From JASHPR01 sp963833885 (GTDB taxonomy: Bacteria; Actinomycetota; Actinomycetes; Streptosporangiales; Streptosporangiaceae), in NCBI GenBank assembly GCA_963833885.1, contig CAWHZU010000019.1, positions 310,001-374,000 on the forward strand: a DNA stretch of 64,000 bases, given 5' to 3'. The translations under genes were made by a program, and so were the position numbers. Under the pieces are notes generated by a model. It made no database searches. It was not told where the DNA came from and worked only from the letters and a program-made list of their open reading frames with translations. Below are positions 18,728 through 28,436 of this stretch, piece after piece (positions within the stretch are counted from its first letter, which is position 1; each line of letters begins with the position of its first letter).

Positions 18728-19779
18728 GCGGCGGGCCGCTGCTCGAGGTCAGCGGGCTGTGCGCGGATTACGGCGCCGGCCCGGACGCGGTGCATGCCGT
18801 GGTAGATGCCGACCTGGTGCTGCACCGCGGCGAGGTGCTCGGCCTGGCCGGGGAGAGCGGCAGCGGCAAGTCCACCCTCGCCTACGCGATCACCCGGCTG
18901 CTCCGGCCGCCCGGCATGATCACCGGCGGCAGCGTGAGCTACCACCGGGAGCCGGGTCAGGCGGTGGACCTGCTCGCCGCCGACGAGGGGGCGCTGCGGG
19001 TGCTGCGCTGGTCCGAGATCTCGGTCGTGATGCAGAGCGCGATGAACGCGCTCAACCCGGTGCTGTCCATCGGATCCCAGCTAACCGACGTACTGCGGGC
19101 ACACCGGCCGACCATGGGCAAGGCCGAGCGCCGCGCGCGGGCGGCCGAACTGCTCGCGATGGTCGGCATCGCGGCCGACCGGCTCGGCAGCTACCAGCAC
19201 GAGCTTTCCGGCGGCATGCGGCAGCGCGTGATGATCGCGATGGCACTCGCGCTCGAGCCGCAGATCGTGATCATGGACGAGCCCACCACCGCGCTTGACG
19301 TGGTGACCCAGCGGGAGATCCTCGAGGAGCTGACGGCGCTGCGCGAGCGGCTCGGCTTCGCGGTGCTGTTCATCACCCACGACCTGTCGCTGCTGGTCGA
19401 GATCGCGGACTCGATCGCGGTGATGTACGCGGGCCGGCTGGTCGAGCGCGCGGGCGCGACCGAGCTGCTGCGCGCCCCGCGGCATCCGTACAGCCTCGGG
19501 CTGCTCAGCTCGTTCCCGGCGCTGCACGGGCCGCGGCAGCACCTGACCGGCATCCCCGGGTCACCGCCCGACCTGCGGCGGCTGCCCGCCGGGTGCGTGT
19601 TCCACCCGCGCTGCGGCTACGCGATGGACCGGTGCCGGGCGGAGGCACCGCAACTGCTGCCACTGGACATGAAGGGCGATGGGGGGGTTCCGCGTGCCGC
19701 AGCGTGCTGGCTGCAGGACGGCTCGGCGGCCGCGCCACCAGAGCTTTCGGCACCGAGCCTGGCCAGGAGCCAGCCATGA
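18724..19779 (+). CDS. Opp/Dpp-type ABC ATPase (DppD-like)
   Basis: A 351-residue nucleotide-binding subunit with Walker A GESGSGKST (43-51), signature LSGGMRQRV, Walker B IVIMDEPTTALD and the switch His in FITHDLSLL. The C-terminal oligopeptide-transporter extension has a Cys pattern (CVFHPRCGYAMDRC) that in this family can hold an Fe-S cluster. GTG 18724 overlaps the permease stop and its own stop overlaps the next ATG. Confidence 0.93.
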   Translation: MSGGPLLEVSGLCADYGAGPDAVHAVVDADLVLHRGEVLGLAGESGSGKSTLAYAITRLLRPPGMITGGSVSYHREPGQAVDLLAADEGALRVLRWSEISVVMQSAMNALNPVLSIGSQLTDVLRAHRPTMGKAERRARAAELLAMVGIAADRLGSYQHELSGGMRQRVMIAMALALEPQIVIMDEPTTALDVVTQREILEELTALRERLGFAVLFITHDLSLLVEIADSIAVMYAGRLVERAGATELLRAPRHPYSLGLLSSFPALHGPRQHLTGIPGSPPDLRRLPAGCVFHPRCGYAMDRCRAEAPQLLPLDMKGDGGVPRAAACWLQDGSAAAPPELSAPSLARSQP

Positions 19780-20909
19780 CGCAGATCCAGGACATTGCCC
19801 AGCCGCCCGCGACATCGGCACCGGCGCTGGAGGCGCGCGGCCTGACCAAGCACTTCCCGGTGCACGGCAGGGCGCGCGGGGGGCGCGGGCGCCTGCGGCG
19901 GCCGGCCGCGACCGGGCTGGTGCACGCGGTCGAGGATGTCTCGCTCACGCTCGCCACGGCACAGATCACCGCGGTCGTGGGCGAGAGCGGATCGGGCAAG
20001 TCGACGCTGGCCAGGATGCTCGCCCGGCTGATCAAGCCGACCTCGGGCACGCTGCTCCTTGACGGCAGCCCGGTGCCGACCGGCGGCCGCGGGCGGCGGG
20101 CCTACACGCGCCAGGTGCAGTTGGTGCTGCAGGATCCGTTCGCATCCCTCAATCCCGTGCACGACGTGCAGTACCACCTGGCCAGGCCGCTCCAGGTGCA
20201 CGGTCTTGTCGAGCCGGGCGCCAGCCTCGACGAGGCGGTCACCGGGCTGCTCGAGCGGGTCGCGCTCGCCCCAGCCGACCAGTTCCTCCGCAAGTACCCG
20301 CACGAGCTGTCCGGGGGCCAGCGGCAGCGCGTCGCCATCGCCAGGGCGCTCGCGGTGCGGCCGCGGGTGCTGCTGGCCGACGAGCCGGTCTCGATGCTGG
20401 ACGTCTCGATCCGGCTCGGGGTCCTCAACCTGCTCGGCGACCTGCGCGAGCGGGAGCGGCTGGCCATCCTCTACATCACCCACGACATCGCCTCGGCCAG
20501 GTATCTCGCCGACACGATCGTGGTGATGTACGCCGGCCAGGTGGTCGAGTCCGGGCCCGCCGAGGCGGTCACCGACCGGCCCGAGCATCCCTATACGCAG
20601 CTGCTGCTCAGCGCGGCGCCCGACCCGGACCGCGCTGGGCCGTCGGGGCGGCCGGCGCTCGGCAGCCGCGGCGCCCCGCCGAGCCTGGTGACGCCGCCGC
20701 CGGGCTGCCGGTTCCACCCGCGCTGCCCGCATGCGATGGCGATCTGCGCCGACGCCGCGCCGCCCAAGTTTGACGTGGCCGACGGCCACCAGAGCGCCTG
20801 CTGGCTGCACGCCAGCGACCTGGATGCCGCCCAGGCCAGCCCGATCGCCGCCCGGCAGGCCGACCAGGCCCCGGCTCAACCACCCGGCCAGGGAGAGGAG
20901 ACGCCTTGA
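19776..20909 (+). CDS. Opp/Dpp-type ABC ATPase (DppF-like)
   Basis: The 377-residue second ATPase: Walker A GESGSGKST (69-77), signature LSGGQRQRV, Walker B VLLADEPVSMLD, then the C-terminal Cys-containing extension (CRFHPRCPHAMAIC). An Arg/Gly-rich insertion at about residues 31-47 and a Gln/Ala/Pro-rich tail are unusual but not disruptive. ATG 19776 overlaps the DppD-like stop by four bases. It pairs with DppD as a heterodimeric motor. Confidence 0.93.
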   Translation: MTQIQDIAQPPATSAPALEARGLTKHFPVHGRARGGRGRLRRPAATGLVHAVEDVSLTLATAQITAVVGESGSGKSTLARMLARLIKPTSGTLLLDGSPVPTGGRGRRAYTRQVQLVLQDPFASLNPVHDVQYHLARPLQVHGLVEPGASLDEAVTGLLERVALAPADQFLRKYPHELSGGQRQRVAIARALAVRPRVLLADEPVSMLDVSIRLGVLNLLGDLRERERLAILYITHDIASARYLADTIVVMYAGQVVESGPAEAVTDRPEHPYTQLLLSAAPDPDRAGPSGRPALGSRGAPPSLVTPPPGCRFHPRCPHAMAICADAAPPKFDVADGHQSACWLHASDLDAAQASPIAARQADQAPAQPPGQGEETP

Positions 20910-21052
20910 CAGCCACGTAGCGGACACCTGAGGAACTTTCCAGCTCATTCCAGCACACAACACGAGCACAAGACGCGGGCAGGCACTGGCGCAGCGCCCG
21001 GCCTGCCGGCGCCGTCCGACTGACAACAGACCCCGACAGGTCGTTCACAACA

Positions 21053-21071
21053 GGCCGGCGACATGCCGGCC
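21053..21071 (+). promoter_or_regulatory. intercistronic stem-loop before the binding-protein gene
   Basis: A perfect 7-bp GGCCGGC/GCCGGCC stem with a 5-base loop, 21 bp before the binding-protein start in a 183-bp gap. Such hairpins commonly stabilise the downstream mRNA so that the binding protein is made in excess. Confidence 0.5.
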
Positions 21072-21092
21072 GGGCATAACGGAGTTTAAGCA

Positions 21093-22790
21093 ATGAGACA
21101 TGCAGTCATAAAGAGCCTGGCCGCAGCCGCGGTCCTGAGCCTTGCGATGGCGGCCTGCAGCAGTTCGAGTTCCCCCTCGAGCGGCACCTCGCCATCGGCA
21201 ACCGGCAAGCCGCTCGTGGTCGACGACACCCCGCTGTCGCCGATGACAGACACGTTCAACCCGTACTCCGCGACCTCCACCGGGGGGCCGGGCGGGGTGA
21301 CCGCGGAAGGCCTGTACAACGAGCCGCTGTTCATCTGGAACATCCTGAACCCCAGCCAGCCGCCCTTCGACCTCCTCGGAACGGGGTATAGCTGGTCGAA
21401 CGGCGGGAGGACGCTGACCATCACCACCCGCTCGGGCGTGAAGTGGAACGACGGCAAGCCGTTCAGCGCTAGCGACGTGGCGTTCACCTTCAACATGATC
21501 CGGACGAAGCCGGGCCTGGACACCAACGGCACCCCGGTCCCGGTCAGCGCCACCGCGCCGAATGCGACGACCGCGGTGCTGAACTTCAGCGCGCCGGAGT
21601 ATGCCAACCTGTTCCTGATCGGCCAGACCTACATCGTGCCGCAGCACATCTGGTCGAAGGTGAACCCGGTCACGTTCGCCGACCCGAACCCGGTCGGCAC
21701 CGGCCCGTACATGCTCGACAAGTTCACCCCACAGGGCTTCACGCTCAAGGAGAACCCGTACTACTGGAACAAGAGCGCGGTCCACGTCCCCGAGATCTCC
21801 TACCCCTCGTACAGCCAGAACTTCAACATCGTCAACCCGCTGGCATCCGGCCAGATCGACCTGGCGGGCAACGACATCGCGAACGTACAGAACGTCTACC
21901 TGGCCAAGAACCCGGACAACCACACCTGGTACCCCGGCGCTCCCTACCTGACCGCCAACAACGTGGTGTCGCTGTTCTTCAACGTGACCAAGGCGCCGCT
22001 AAACGACCCGGCGGTCCGGCAGGCGATCAGCTATGGGATCGACCGACAGCAGCTCTCCGCCCAGGGCGAGACCGGCTACGAGCTGCCGGAAACCTCAACC
22101 AGCGGGCTGCTGCTGCCCCGGGACAGCAGCTGGCTGAACCCGGCACTGGCCAACAACCTCCCCTCTGCGGGCGACTCGGCCAAGGTCACGTCCATTCTCA
22201 AGGCCGACGGCTGGAGCATGGTCGGCGGCAAGTGGACCAAGAACGGCAAGACGATCAGCTTCTCGATCTCCGACCCGATCCCGTACAGCGACTACTACCT
22301 GGACGCGCAGGCCATCGCGAAGCAGCTCAACGCGCTCGGCTTCAACGTCACCGTCGACGGCATCGGCAACCCGACCGTCTGGCAGGCCGACATCACCAAC
22401 GGCACCTTCGACACCGCGATCCACTGGAGTAACCAGGGTCCGACGCCGTACCAGATCTACGAGGGCAACCTGAACGCGACCCTGACCGCCCCGGTCGGCA
22501 AGCCGGCCGCGACCAACATCGGGCGCTGGGACAACACCGCCACCCAGGCGGCGCTGGCCGAGTTCGCGGGCAGCAACAGCCCGTCGGCCCAGAAGGCGGC
22601 GGTCACGAGCCTGGAGAACATCATGACCACCCAGGTGCCGGTCGCCCCGCTGCTGTACGGCGCGGCGTGGTGGGAATACTCCACGCGCGACTACACCGGC
22701 TGGCCGTCGGCGAGCAACCCGTTCATGAACCCTTCGACGAACTCGCCGTACCTCGAGGAGACCGTCCTGCACCTCAAGCCGGTCTCCTGA
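21093..22790 (+). CDS. family-5 extracellular solute-binding lipoprotein
   Basis: A 565-residue secreted lipoprotein. The signal peptide ends in a lipobox with Cys at about 22 (LAMAAC), followed by a Ser-rich linker. The SBP_bac_5 core includes NDGKPFSASDVAFTFN and VRQAISYGIDRQQL. It delivers the substrate to the Opp/Dpp-type permease. ATG 21093 is preceded by a GGAG. Family 5 proteins bind peptides, nickel or oligosaccharides; the LacI regulator and the GH3 enzyme in the same locus favour an oligosaccharide. Confidence 0.92.
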   Translation: MRHAVIKSLAAAAVLSLAMAACSSSSSPSSGTSPSATGKPLVVDDTPLSPMTDTFNPYSATSTGGPGGVTAEGLYNEPLFIWNILNPSQPPFDLLGTGYSWSNGGRTLTITTRSGVKWNDGKPFSASDVAFTFNMIRTKPGLDTNGTPVPVSATAPNATTAVLNFSAPEYANLFLIGQTYIVPQHIWSKVNPVTFADPNPVGTGPYMLDKFTPQGFTLKENPYYWNKSAVHVPEISYPSYSQNFNIVNPLASGQIDLAGNDIANVQNVYLAKNPDNHTWYPGAPYLTANNVVSLFFNVTKAPLNDPAVRQAISYGIDRQQLSAQGETGYELPETSTSGLLLPRDSSWLNPALANNLPSAGDSAKVTSILKADGWSMVGGKWTKNGKTISFSISDPIPYSDYYLDAQAIAKQLNALGFNVTVDGIGNPTVWQADITNGTFDTAIHWSNQGPTPYQIYEGNLNATLTAPVGKPAATNIGRWDNTATQAALAEFAGSNSPSAQKAAVTSLENIMTTQVPVAPLLYGAAWWEYSTRDYTGWPSASNPFMNPSTNSPYLEETVLHLKPVS

Positions 22791-22799
22791 ACAGCCGCG

Positions 22800-25343
22800 A
22801 TGACAACTAACTATGCGGGGCGGATCCCGCCCGGCCGGACTTCCGGCCGGGCGGGGGCCCAGCCGCCCGAAAGCCTGGCACCCCTCCTGCCCGATCTCAC
22901 CGTGGACGAAAAGGCGCTGCTGCTGACCGGCGCCGACAGCTGGCGCACGCAGGGCGCCGAAGCGCTCGGGCTCCGGCCGATGATCATGTCGGACGGCCCG
23001 GCCGGGGTCAGGGGCGTGGTCCTTGACGAGCGCCAGCCGTCGTCCAGCCTGCCCTGCCCGTCCGCGCTCGGAGCCACCTGGGATCCCGAGCTGGTCCGCG
23101 AGCTGGCCGCCGCATTGGGCGCCGAGGCGCGCGGCAAGGGCGTGGACGTGCTGCTCGCGCCCACGATCAACCTGATGCGCACGCCACTCGGCGGCCGCGG
23201 GTTCGAGTGCTTCGCCGAGGACCCGGTGCTGACCGCCGTGCTCGCTGTCGCGTTCGTCCGCGGCGTCCAGGGCGCCGGAGTCGCCGCGACAGCCAAGCAC
23301 TTTGTCGGCAACGACTCGGAGACCGAGCGCTGGACTTACGACGCCCGGATCTCCGAGTCGGTGCTCCGCGAGCTGTACCTGGCCCCGTTCGAGGCGTGCG
23401 TGCGCGAAGCCGGGGTGGCGCTGGTGATGGCCGCCTACAACAAGGTCAACGGGATCCCGATGACCGAGCACGCGCGCCTGCTGCGGGACGTACTCAAGGG
23501 CGAGTGGGGCTTCGACGGCGTGGTCACGTCGGACTGGCACGCGGCGCGCAGCACGGCCGGCACCGCCCTGGCAGCCCTCGACCTGGCTATGCCGGGCCCG
23601 GACGGGCCGTGGGGCGGGCAGCTCGCGGCGGCGGTGGCCGATGGCTCGGTCGCCGCCGACGTGCTCGACGACAAGGTGATCCGCCTGCTCCGGCTGGCCG
23701 AGCGGGTCGGCGCCCTCACCGGCCCAACCGACGGCGCGGCGCCGGTCCCGGCACCCGTAGACCCGGGGCTGCTGCGGCGGGCCGCGGCGGCATCGTTCGT
23801 GCTGCTGCGCAACGAGAACGACGCGGCACTGCCTATCGATCCGGCCCTGGTGCGGCGGGTCGCCGTGATCGGGCCGAACGCGATCCGGCCGGCCATCCAC
23901 GGCGGAGGCAGCGCGGTCGTGATGCCGGAAGCTGTGTCTACTCCGGTCGCCGGGCTCGCCACGGCATTCGCCGGGCAGGCCGAGGTCACCGTCGCTCCCG
24001 GATGCCAGACGTGGGTGGTGGTGCCAGAGCCGGACGCCGGATCGCTGCGGGACCCGAGCACCGGGGAGCCGGGGCTGCTGCTGGAGTACCGCGACCGCGA
24101 CGGCGGCCTGCTGGGCGCCGAGCACCGCACGTCAACTGCGCTGGCCTGGTGGGACCAGATTCCTCCGGGCATCGGCTGGGGCCAGCCCGGCAGCATCACG
24201 GCGACCACGTCGTTCCGGCCGGACAGCACCGGGCCGCACCTGATCGGCGCGGCCGGGATCGGCCACCTCACGCTGGCCGTGGACGGCACTGTGGTTGCCG
24301 ATGGCGCGACCACGGTGCCAGACGATCCGGTTGAGGCCATGGCCCGCCCCGGCGAGATCAGGGCGACGGCCGTGCTCGAGGCCGGGCGGCAGGCCGAGAT
24401 CCGGCTCGAGTTCCGGCCGGCCGTCGACGGCGAGGGCCCGCTCGCGCTTCGGCTGGGCATCGTGCCAGCCGCCGACGAGGACGCGATGCTGGCCGAGGCG
24501 GAGCAGGCGGCGGGCCGCGCCGATGTCGCGGTCGTGGTGGTCGGGTCGCCGCCGATGACCGAGAGCGAGGGCTTCGACCGCCGCACCCTCGCGCTGCCCG
24601 GCCGGCAGGATGAGCTGGTCCGGCGGGTGGCCGCGGTCAACCACCGGACCGTGGTCGTGCTGAACGCCGGCATGCCCATGCTGGCGCCGTGGGCCGATCA
24701 GGTCGCGGCCGTGCTGTATGCCTGGCTGCCCGGCCAGGCCATGGGTGAGGCGCTCGCCGATGTGCTGCTGGGCCGCGCCGAACCCGGCGGGCGGCTGCCG
24801 GTCACGCTGCCGGCCGCCGAGGCGGACTGCCCGGTCCTGCACGCGGTGCCGCGGAACGGTCTGATCAGCTACGACGAGGGCCTGCTCATCGGGTACCGCG
24901 GCTACGACGCGAGCCTGACCAGGCCGCAGTTCCCGTTCGGCCACGGTCTTGGCTACACGACCTGGGCATACGAGTCGCTGCGGGTGGCAACGCCCGAACT
25001 GGCGGCGGGCGAGAACCTCGGCGTGGTGGTCACGATACGCAACACCGGCTCCAGGGCCGGGCGCGAGGTGGTCCAGGCCTACCTGGCGGCGCCGCAAGCG
25101 AAGGAGGATCGTGCGGCGGGAACGGGTGAAGGGCCCAGGCCGCCGCGGGAGCTAGCCACGTTCGGCTCGGTCAGCGTGCAGCCGGGCGCGTCGGCCGACG
25201 TGGTGCTCCAGGTGCCCGCGAGGGCCTTTGCCCGGTGGGACTCCGGCACCGGCGGCTGGGTCTGGCCGACGGGACGGTTCACCCTGCACGTGGGGAGGTC
25301 ATCACGGGACCTGCGGCTGTCAACGGCGGTCCAGCTGGGCTGA
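22800..25343 (+). CDS. GH3 beta-glucosidase with PA14 insert
   Basis: An 847-residue glycoside hydrolase of family 3: N-terminal barrel with KHFVGND (about 166-172) and the nucleophile Asp245 in VTSDWHA, a C-terminal sandwich domain, a PA14-like insertion at about residues 410-540 and a fibronectin-III-like end. There is no signal peptide, so it acts in the cytosol on imported oligosaccharides. It starts 10 bp after the binding-protein gene and closes the operon. The PA14 insert normally shapes substrate specificity toward branched or short beta-glucosides. Confidence 0.92.
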   Translation: MTTNYAGRIPPGRTSGRAGAQPPESLAPLLPDLTVDEKALLLTGADSWRTQGAEALGLRPMIMSDGPAGVRGVVLDERQPSSSLPCPSALGATWDPELVRELAAALGAEARGKGVDVLLAPTINLMRTPLGGRGFECFAEDPVLTAVLAVAFVRGVQGAGVAATAKHFVGNDSETERWTYDARISESVLRELYLAPFEACVREAGVALVMAAYNKVNGIPMTEHARLLRDVLKGEWGFDGVVTSDWHAARSTAGTALAALDLAMPGPDGPWGGQLAAAVADGSVAADVLDDKVIRLLRLAERVGALTGPTDGAAPVPAPVDPGLLRRAAAASFVLLRNENDAALPIDPALVRRVAVIGPNAIRPAIHGGGSAVVMPEAVSTPVAGLATAFAGQAEVTVAPGCQTWVVVPEPDAGSLRDPSTGEPGLLLEYRDRDGGLLGAEHRTSTALAWWDQIPPGIGWGQPGSITATTSFRPDSTGPHLIGAAGIGHLTLAVDGTVVADGATTVPDDPVEAMARPGEIRATAVLEAGRQAEIRLEFRPAVDGEGPLALRLGIVPAADEDAMLAEAEQAAGRADVAVVVVGSPPMTESEGFDRRTLALPGRQDELVRRVAAVNHRTVVVLNAGMPMLAPWADQVAAVLYAWLPGQAMGEALADVLLGRAEPGGRLPVTLPAAEADCPVLHAVPRNGLISYDEGLLIGYRGYDASLTRPQFPFGHGLGYTTWAYESLRVATPELAAGENLGVVVTIRNTGSRAGREVVQAYLAAPQAKEDRAAGTGEGPRPPRELATFGSVSVQPGASADVVLQVPARAFARWDSGTGGWVWPTGRFTLHVGRSSRDLRLSTAVQLG

Positions 25344-25467
25344 TCCGTCGACCGCCGCGCCGCGCGGCCGGGGCTGATCGCGCTGGCCGAGGCGTTTGGC
25401 CGCTGCCGGTCCCGGCAACGTACCCCTTCCGAGGCAGCGCGCCTCGCGGAACTAGGAGGGGATAAGC

Positions 25468-25770
25468 ATGGGCGTCCTGGTGACCATCAAATTCCCGGGC
25501 AACGCGGCAACATTCCGCCGGGCTCTCACCGAGCGGTCCGATGAGTTCGTAAAGATCTCTGAGTCCGCCCGTGCGGGGGGCGCGCGTCATCATCGGTTCG
25601 GGATCGGCGACGGATTCGTCGTGGTCGCCGACGAGTGGGACAGCGCCGAGCAGTTCCGGCAGTTCTTCTCAAACCCGGACCTGCAGGCGTTCATCGGCTC
25701 GGTCGGCGCCGAGCCCGTTCCGCCGGAGATCACCGTGGCCGAGGCCGTGGACTCGCCCGACCAGTTCTGA
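25468..25770 (+). CDS. ABM-like dimeric alpha/beta-barrel protein
   Basis: A 100-residue protein with the ferredoxin-like fold of antibiotic-biosynthesis-monooxygenase (ABM) proteins: strand (VLVTIKFPG), helix, strand (FVVVADEWDS), helix (FRQFF). An AGGAGGGG ribosome-binding site lies just before ATG 25468. No catalytic residues can be assigned. It is separated by 124 bp from the GH3 gene and converges on a VOC gene, so an enzyme-like role with that partner is only a guess. Confidence 0.7.
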   Translation: MGVLVTIKFPGNAATFRRALTERSDEFVKISESARAGGARHHRFGIGDGFVVVADEWDSAEQFRQFFSNPDLQAFIGSVGAEPVPPEITVAEAVDSPDQF

Positions 25771-25809
25771 CGGGTTCCCCCGAGGCGGTGCCGCGGGACT
25801 GAGCCCGGG

Positions 25810-26334
25810 TCAGCCGCTGGTGCTGGCGGGCACGCCCTGGCTCGGCGCGACCAGTTCCGCCTCGAAGCCGTCCGCGTTCTCGAGGTAAGCGGCGTAGTGA
25901 CCCTCGCCTCCGGCGTGCGGGTGGCGGTCGGCGAACATCAGCTGCCAGCCGTTGCTCGGCGCGATCGCCACCAGCTTCTCGAGGAGTTCCTGGTCGGCCA
26001 CGTGGAACGCGAGGTGGTTCAGGCCCGGGCGGCGCCGGTCGTGGCGGCTCGCGGTGCGGTCCGGCGACTGCTCAAGCACGATGTAGGTATGCCCGGCCCG
26101 CCAGCTGCGGCCGCCCGGCCAGTCCCCGAACGGCTTGTAGCCGAGCTCGTCGAGCAGCCAGCCCCAGCTGGCCACGGCGCGGTCGAGGTCGGGCACCCAG
26201 AACTCGAGGTGGTGGATCATGCCGGTGACCACTTCGCCTGCCGGGGTGGGGGCAGCCCAAGCGGGAGCCAGCAGCTGGTCAGGCTGAGCCGTGACCGCTG
26301 TCTCGGGGGACGCGCCGCTCGGGTCCGCTGCCAT
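25810..26334 (-). CDS. VOC-family (glyoxalase-fold) protein
   Basis: A single vicinal-oxygen-chelate domain beginning MIHHLEFWVPDLDRA and ending near LENADGFEAELV. Metal-ligand candidates are the His in MIHH, the His in GLNHLAFHV and the Glu in the C-terminal strand. The frame opens at 26334, but the domain starts exactly at the ATG at 26220, which would give 136 residues. Neither start has a strong ribosome-binding site. It may be a dioxygenase, fosfomycin-resistance-like or lyase enzyme; the substrate is unknown. Confidence 0.75.
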   Translation of the reverse strand: MAADPSGASPETAVTAQPDQLLAPAWAAPTPAGEVVTGMIHHLEFWVPDLDRAVASWGWLLDELGYKPFGDWPGGRSWRAGHTYIVLEQSPDRTASRHDRRRPGLNHLAFHVADQELLEKLVAIAPSNGWQLMFADRHPHAGGEGHYAAYLENADGFEAELVAPSQGVPASTSG

Positions 26335-26441
26335 GGGAGGTCAGCTCAATGTCCTTGTCATCGTGCAGCATGGTAACGGCTAGTTTCGCCTCAACTGGTA
26401 GTAACCCGAGACATCGCGGACGCGTGTCGGCTCGCGAGCCT

Positions 26442-27218
26442 CTACTCGAGCTCTTCGAGCCGCTGCTGTACCTTGCTCATGCCGCGCAGCCAGCGGTCGG
26501 TCTCAGCGGCCCGGCCTGCGTACATGCCCGCGACTTCCGGATGCGGGAGGATCAGGAACCGGCCGTCGGCGATGCCCTGCATCACCGCGTCGGCGACCGC
26601 TTCCGGCTGGATTGCTCCCTCGCCGAGCAGCGCCTCGGTCCTGGGGTCGGCGCCGTCAAGCATCGGGGTCCGCACCCCGAGCGGGCAGATTGCCTGCACG
26701 GTCAGTCCGCGGTGCGCGTAGGTGACCGCCAGCCACTCGGCAAAGGCGAGCGCGCCGTGCTTGGTGACCGCGTACGGCGCGGAGCCCGGAACGGTCAGCA
26801 GCCCGGCCGCCGAGACCGTGCAGATCAGATGACCGCTGCCGCGCTCCAGCCAGGGCCCGAGCAGCAGCCGCGCGGCGCGGACATGCGCCATGACGTTCAC
26901 CTGCCACGAGGCCTCCCAGTCCGCCTCAGCGGCCTCGGGGCCGCCGGCTCGCGCGATCCCCGCGTTGGCGCAGTACAGGTCTATCTCACCGAGTTCGGCA
27001 CGGGCGGCGGAGACCAGTGCCGCGACGCCGTCCTCGCTGGCGGCGTCGCCGGCGATCGCCGTGGCGCCGTTTGACGCGGCGACCGCGGCGGCGGCCTCCG
27101 CGTCGATGTCGTTGACCACGACCCTGGCGCCCTCGGCCGCGAACCGGCGGCACAGCGCCGCGCCGATCCCGCTGCCGCCGCCGGTCACCACGACACCGGC
27201 GCCGGTAACCGACTTCAT
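26442..27218 (-). CDS. short-chain dehydrogenase/reductase
   Basis: A 258-residue classical SDR with the cofactor motif TGGGSGIG near residue 12 and an active-site YAVTK. It is translationally coupled (ATGA overlap at 27215-27218) to the upstream acyl-CoA dehydrogenase and is the last gene of a five-gene minus-strand operon. In such operons the SDR usually oxidises the 3-hydroxyacyl intermediate of a beta-oxidation-like cycle. Confidence 0.88.
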   Translation of the reverse strand: MKSVTGAGVVVTGGGSGIGAALCRRFAAEGARVVVNDIDAEAAAAVAASNGATAIAGDAASEDGVAALVSAARAELGEIDLYCANAGIARAGGPEAAEADWEASWQVNVMAHVRAARLLLGPWLERGSGHLICTVSAAGLLTVPGSAPYAVTKHGALAFAEWLAVTYAHRGLTVQAICPLGVRTPMLDGADPRTEALLGEGAIQPEAVADAVMQGIADGRFLILPHPEVAGMYAGRAAETDRWLRGMSKVQQRLEELE

Positions 27219-28420
27219 CGGTCCGCCCCGGGCAGGTCCACCAGCCCGGCCAGGGACGCCCGGTGCCGGTCCGCGGTGCCGAACCCGATCGACGAGCTCT
27301 TGGCCCGCTTCAGGTACAGGTGCGTCGGGTGCTCCCAGGTGAACCCGATGCCCCCGTGCAGCTGCAGGCACTCCTGCGCGGCCCGGACCGCGATTTCCGA
27401 GCAGGCCGCCTTGGCCAGCGCGATCGCCACCGGCGTGTCCGGGTCCGCGGTGGCCAGGCAGGCCGCCGCGTACCTGGCCGCCGCCCGGGCCTGGGTCACG
27501 CCCACCCATAGGTCGGCGGCGCGGTGCTTGAGCGCCTGGAACGACCCGATCTGGCGGCCGAACTGGCGCCGCTCCTTGAGGTATGCCACGGTCATCTCCA
27601 GGCACCGCTCGGCGAGGCCGAGCTGCTCGGCGGCGAGCATCGCCGCCCCGGCGGCCAGCCCGGCGGCGACCGCCTGGTCCGCCGTGTCACCCGAGGCGAT
27701 CCGACGCGCTGGCGCGTCGGTCAGGGTCAGGTCGGCGAGCTGCCTGGTCATGTCCAGCGACACCGCCGGCGCCAGGCTGACCCCGGCCGCGTCGGCCGCA
27801 ACGGCGTAGAGCCCGTACGGCACGCCGTCGACCGGCACCAGCAGCACGTCGGCGGGCAGCGCATCGGCGACCGCCGCGACGGTGCCGGTAAGGCGGTAGC
27901 CGGAGTCCCCCGTCGGCGTCAGCCGGACCGTCGGCTGTGGCCTGGCTCCGGGAGGGGCCGGGAACGGGACGCCGAGCGCCGCCGTTGTCGTGCCAGCGGC
28001 CACGGCGGCGAGCAGTTCCTCGTCGCCAGCCGCCAGCAGCGCCGCCGTCGCGACAACCGCCGAGCCGAGGAACGGGACCGGGGCGACCGCGCGGCCGGTC
28101 TCCTCGGCCACGACGGCTGCCTCGCGGTAGGACGCGCCAGCGCCGCCGCTGCTCTCCGGGATCAGCAGGCCGGCACAGCCGAGATCGGCGGCGAGCACCC
28201 GCCACAGCCCGGTGTCGTAGGTCTGCCCGGTCTCCGTCCTGGCCAGCACCTCGCGCCAGTCGCACCGGTCTTCGAGCAGCGAGCGGACGGCGCCCCGCAG
28301 CTCCGTCTCGGCCTCGCCGTAAAGCAGGTCGGGTGCCCCCCCGCCCACTTCCCCATCCCCCTTCACGGCCCCAGGCCCCTGCACGGTGGCCGGGGTTGCG
28401 GTATCGGCTGTCTGGCTCAC
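27215..28420 (-). CDS. acyl-CoA dehydrogenase (small-subunit type)
   Basis: A 401-residue FAD-dependent acyl-CoA dehydrogenase. The C-terminal domain has the family text MTVAYLKERRQFGRQIGSFQ and LHGGIGFTWEHPTHLY. Its N-terminal domain is shortened relative to the standard family, as in the alpha2beta2 enzymes of steroid side-chain degradation (ChsE-type). The next gene upstream is a second acyl-CoA dehydrogenase, so the pair may be heteromeric. GTG 28420 has GGGAGG before it. An N-terminal low-complexity extension carries one copy of the VKGxGEVGG repeat. Confidence 0.88.
   Translation of the reverse strand: MSQTADTATPATVQGPGAVKGDGEVGGGAPDLLYGEAETELRGAVRSLLEDRCDWREVLARTETGQTYDTGLWRVLAADLGCAGLLIPESSGGAGASYREAAVVAEETGRAVAPVPFLGSAVVATAALLAAGDEELLAAVAAGTTTAALGVPFPAPPGARPQPTVRLTPTGDSGYRLTGTVAAVADALPADVLLVPVDGVPYGLYAVAADAAGVSLAPAVSLDMTRQLADLTLTDAPARRIASGDTADQAVAAGLAAGAAMLAAEQLGLAERCLEMTVAYLKERRQFGRQIGSFQALKHRAADLWVGVTQARAAARYAAACLATADPDTPVAIALAKAACSEIAVRAAQECLQLHGGIGFTWEHPTHLYLKRAKSSSIGFGTADRHRASLAGLVDLPGADR
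28340..28372 (-). repeat. short in-frame repeat, copy B
   Basis: Thirty-three bases, 29 of them identical to copy A at 29211-29243. In the reading frame of this acyl-CoA dehydrogenase it encodes VKGDGEVGG in the otherwise non-conserved N-terminal extension. Confidence 0.75.
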
Positions 28421-28436
28421 CGTGCCTCCCGCTCGT

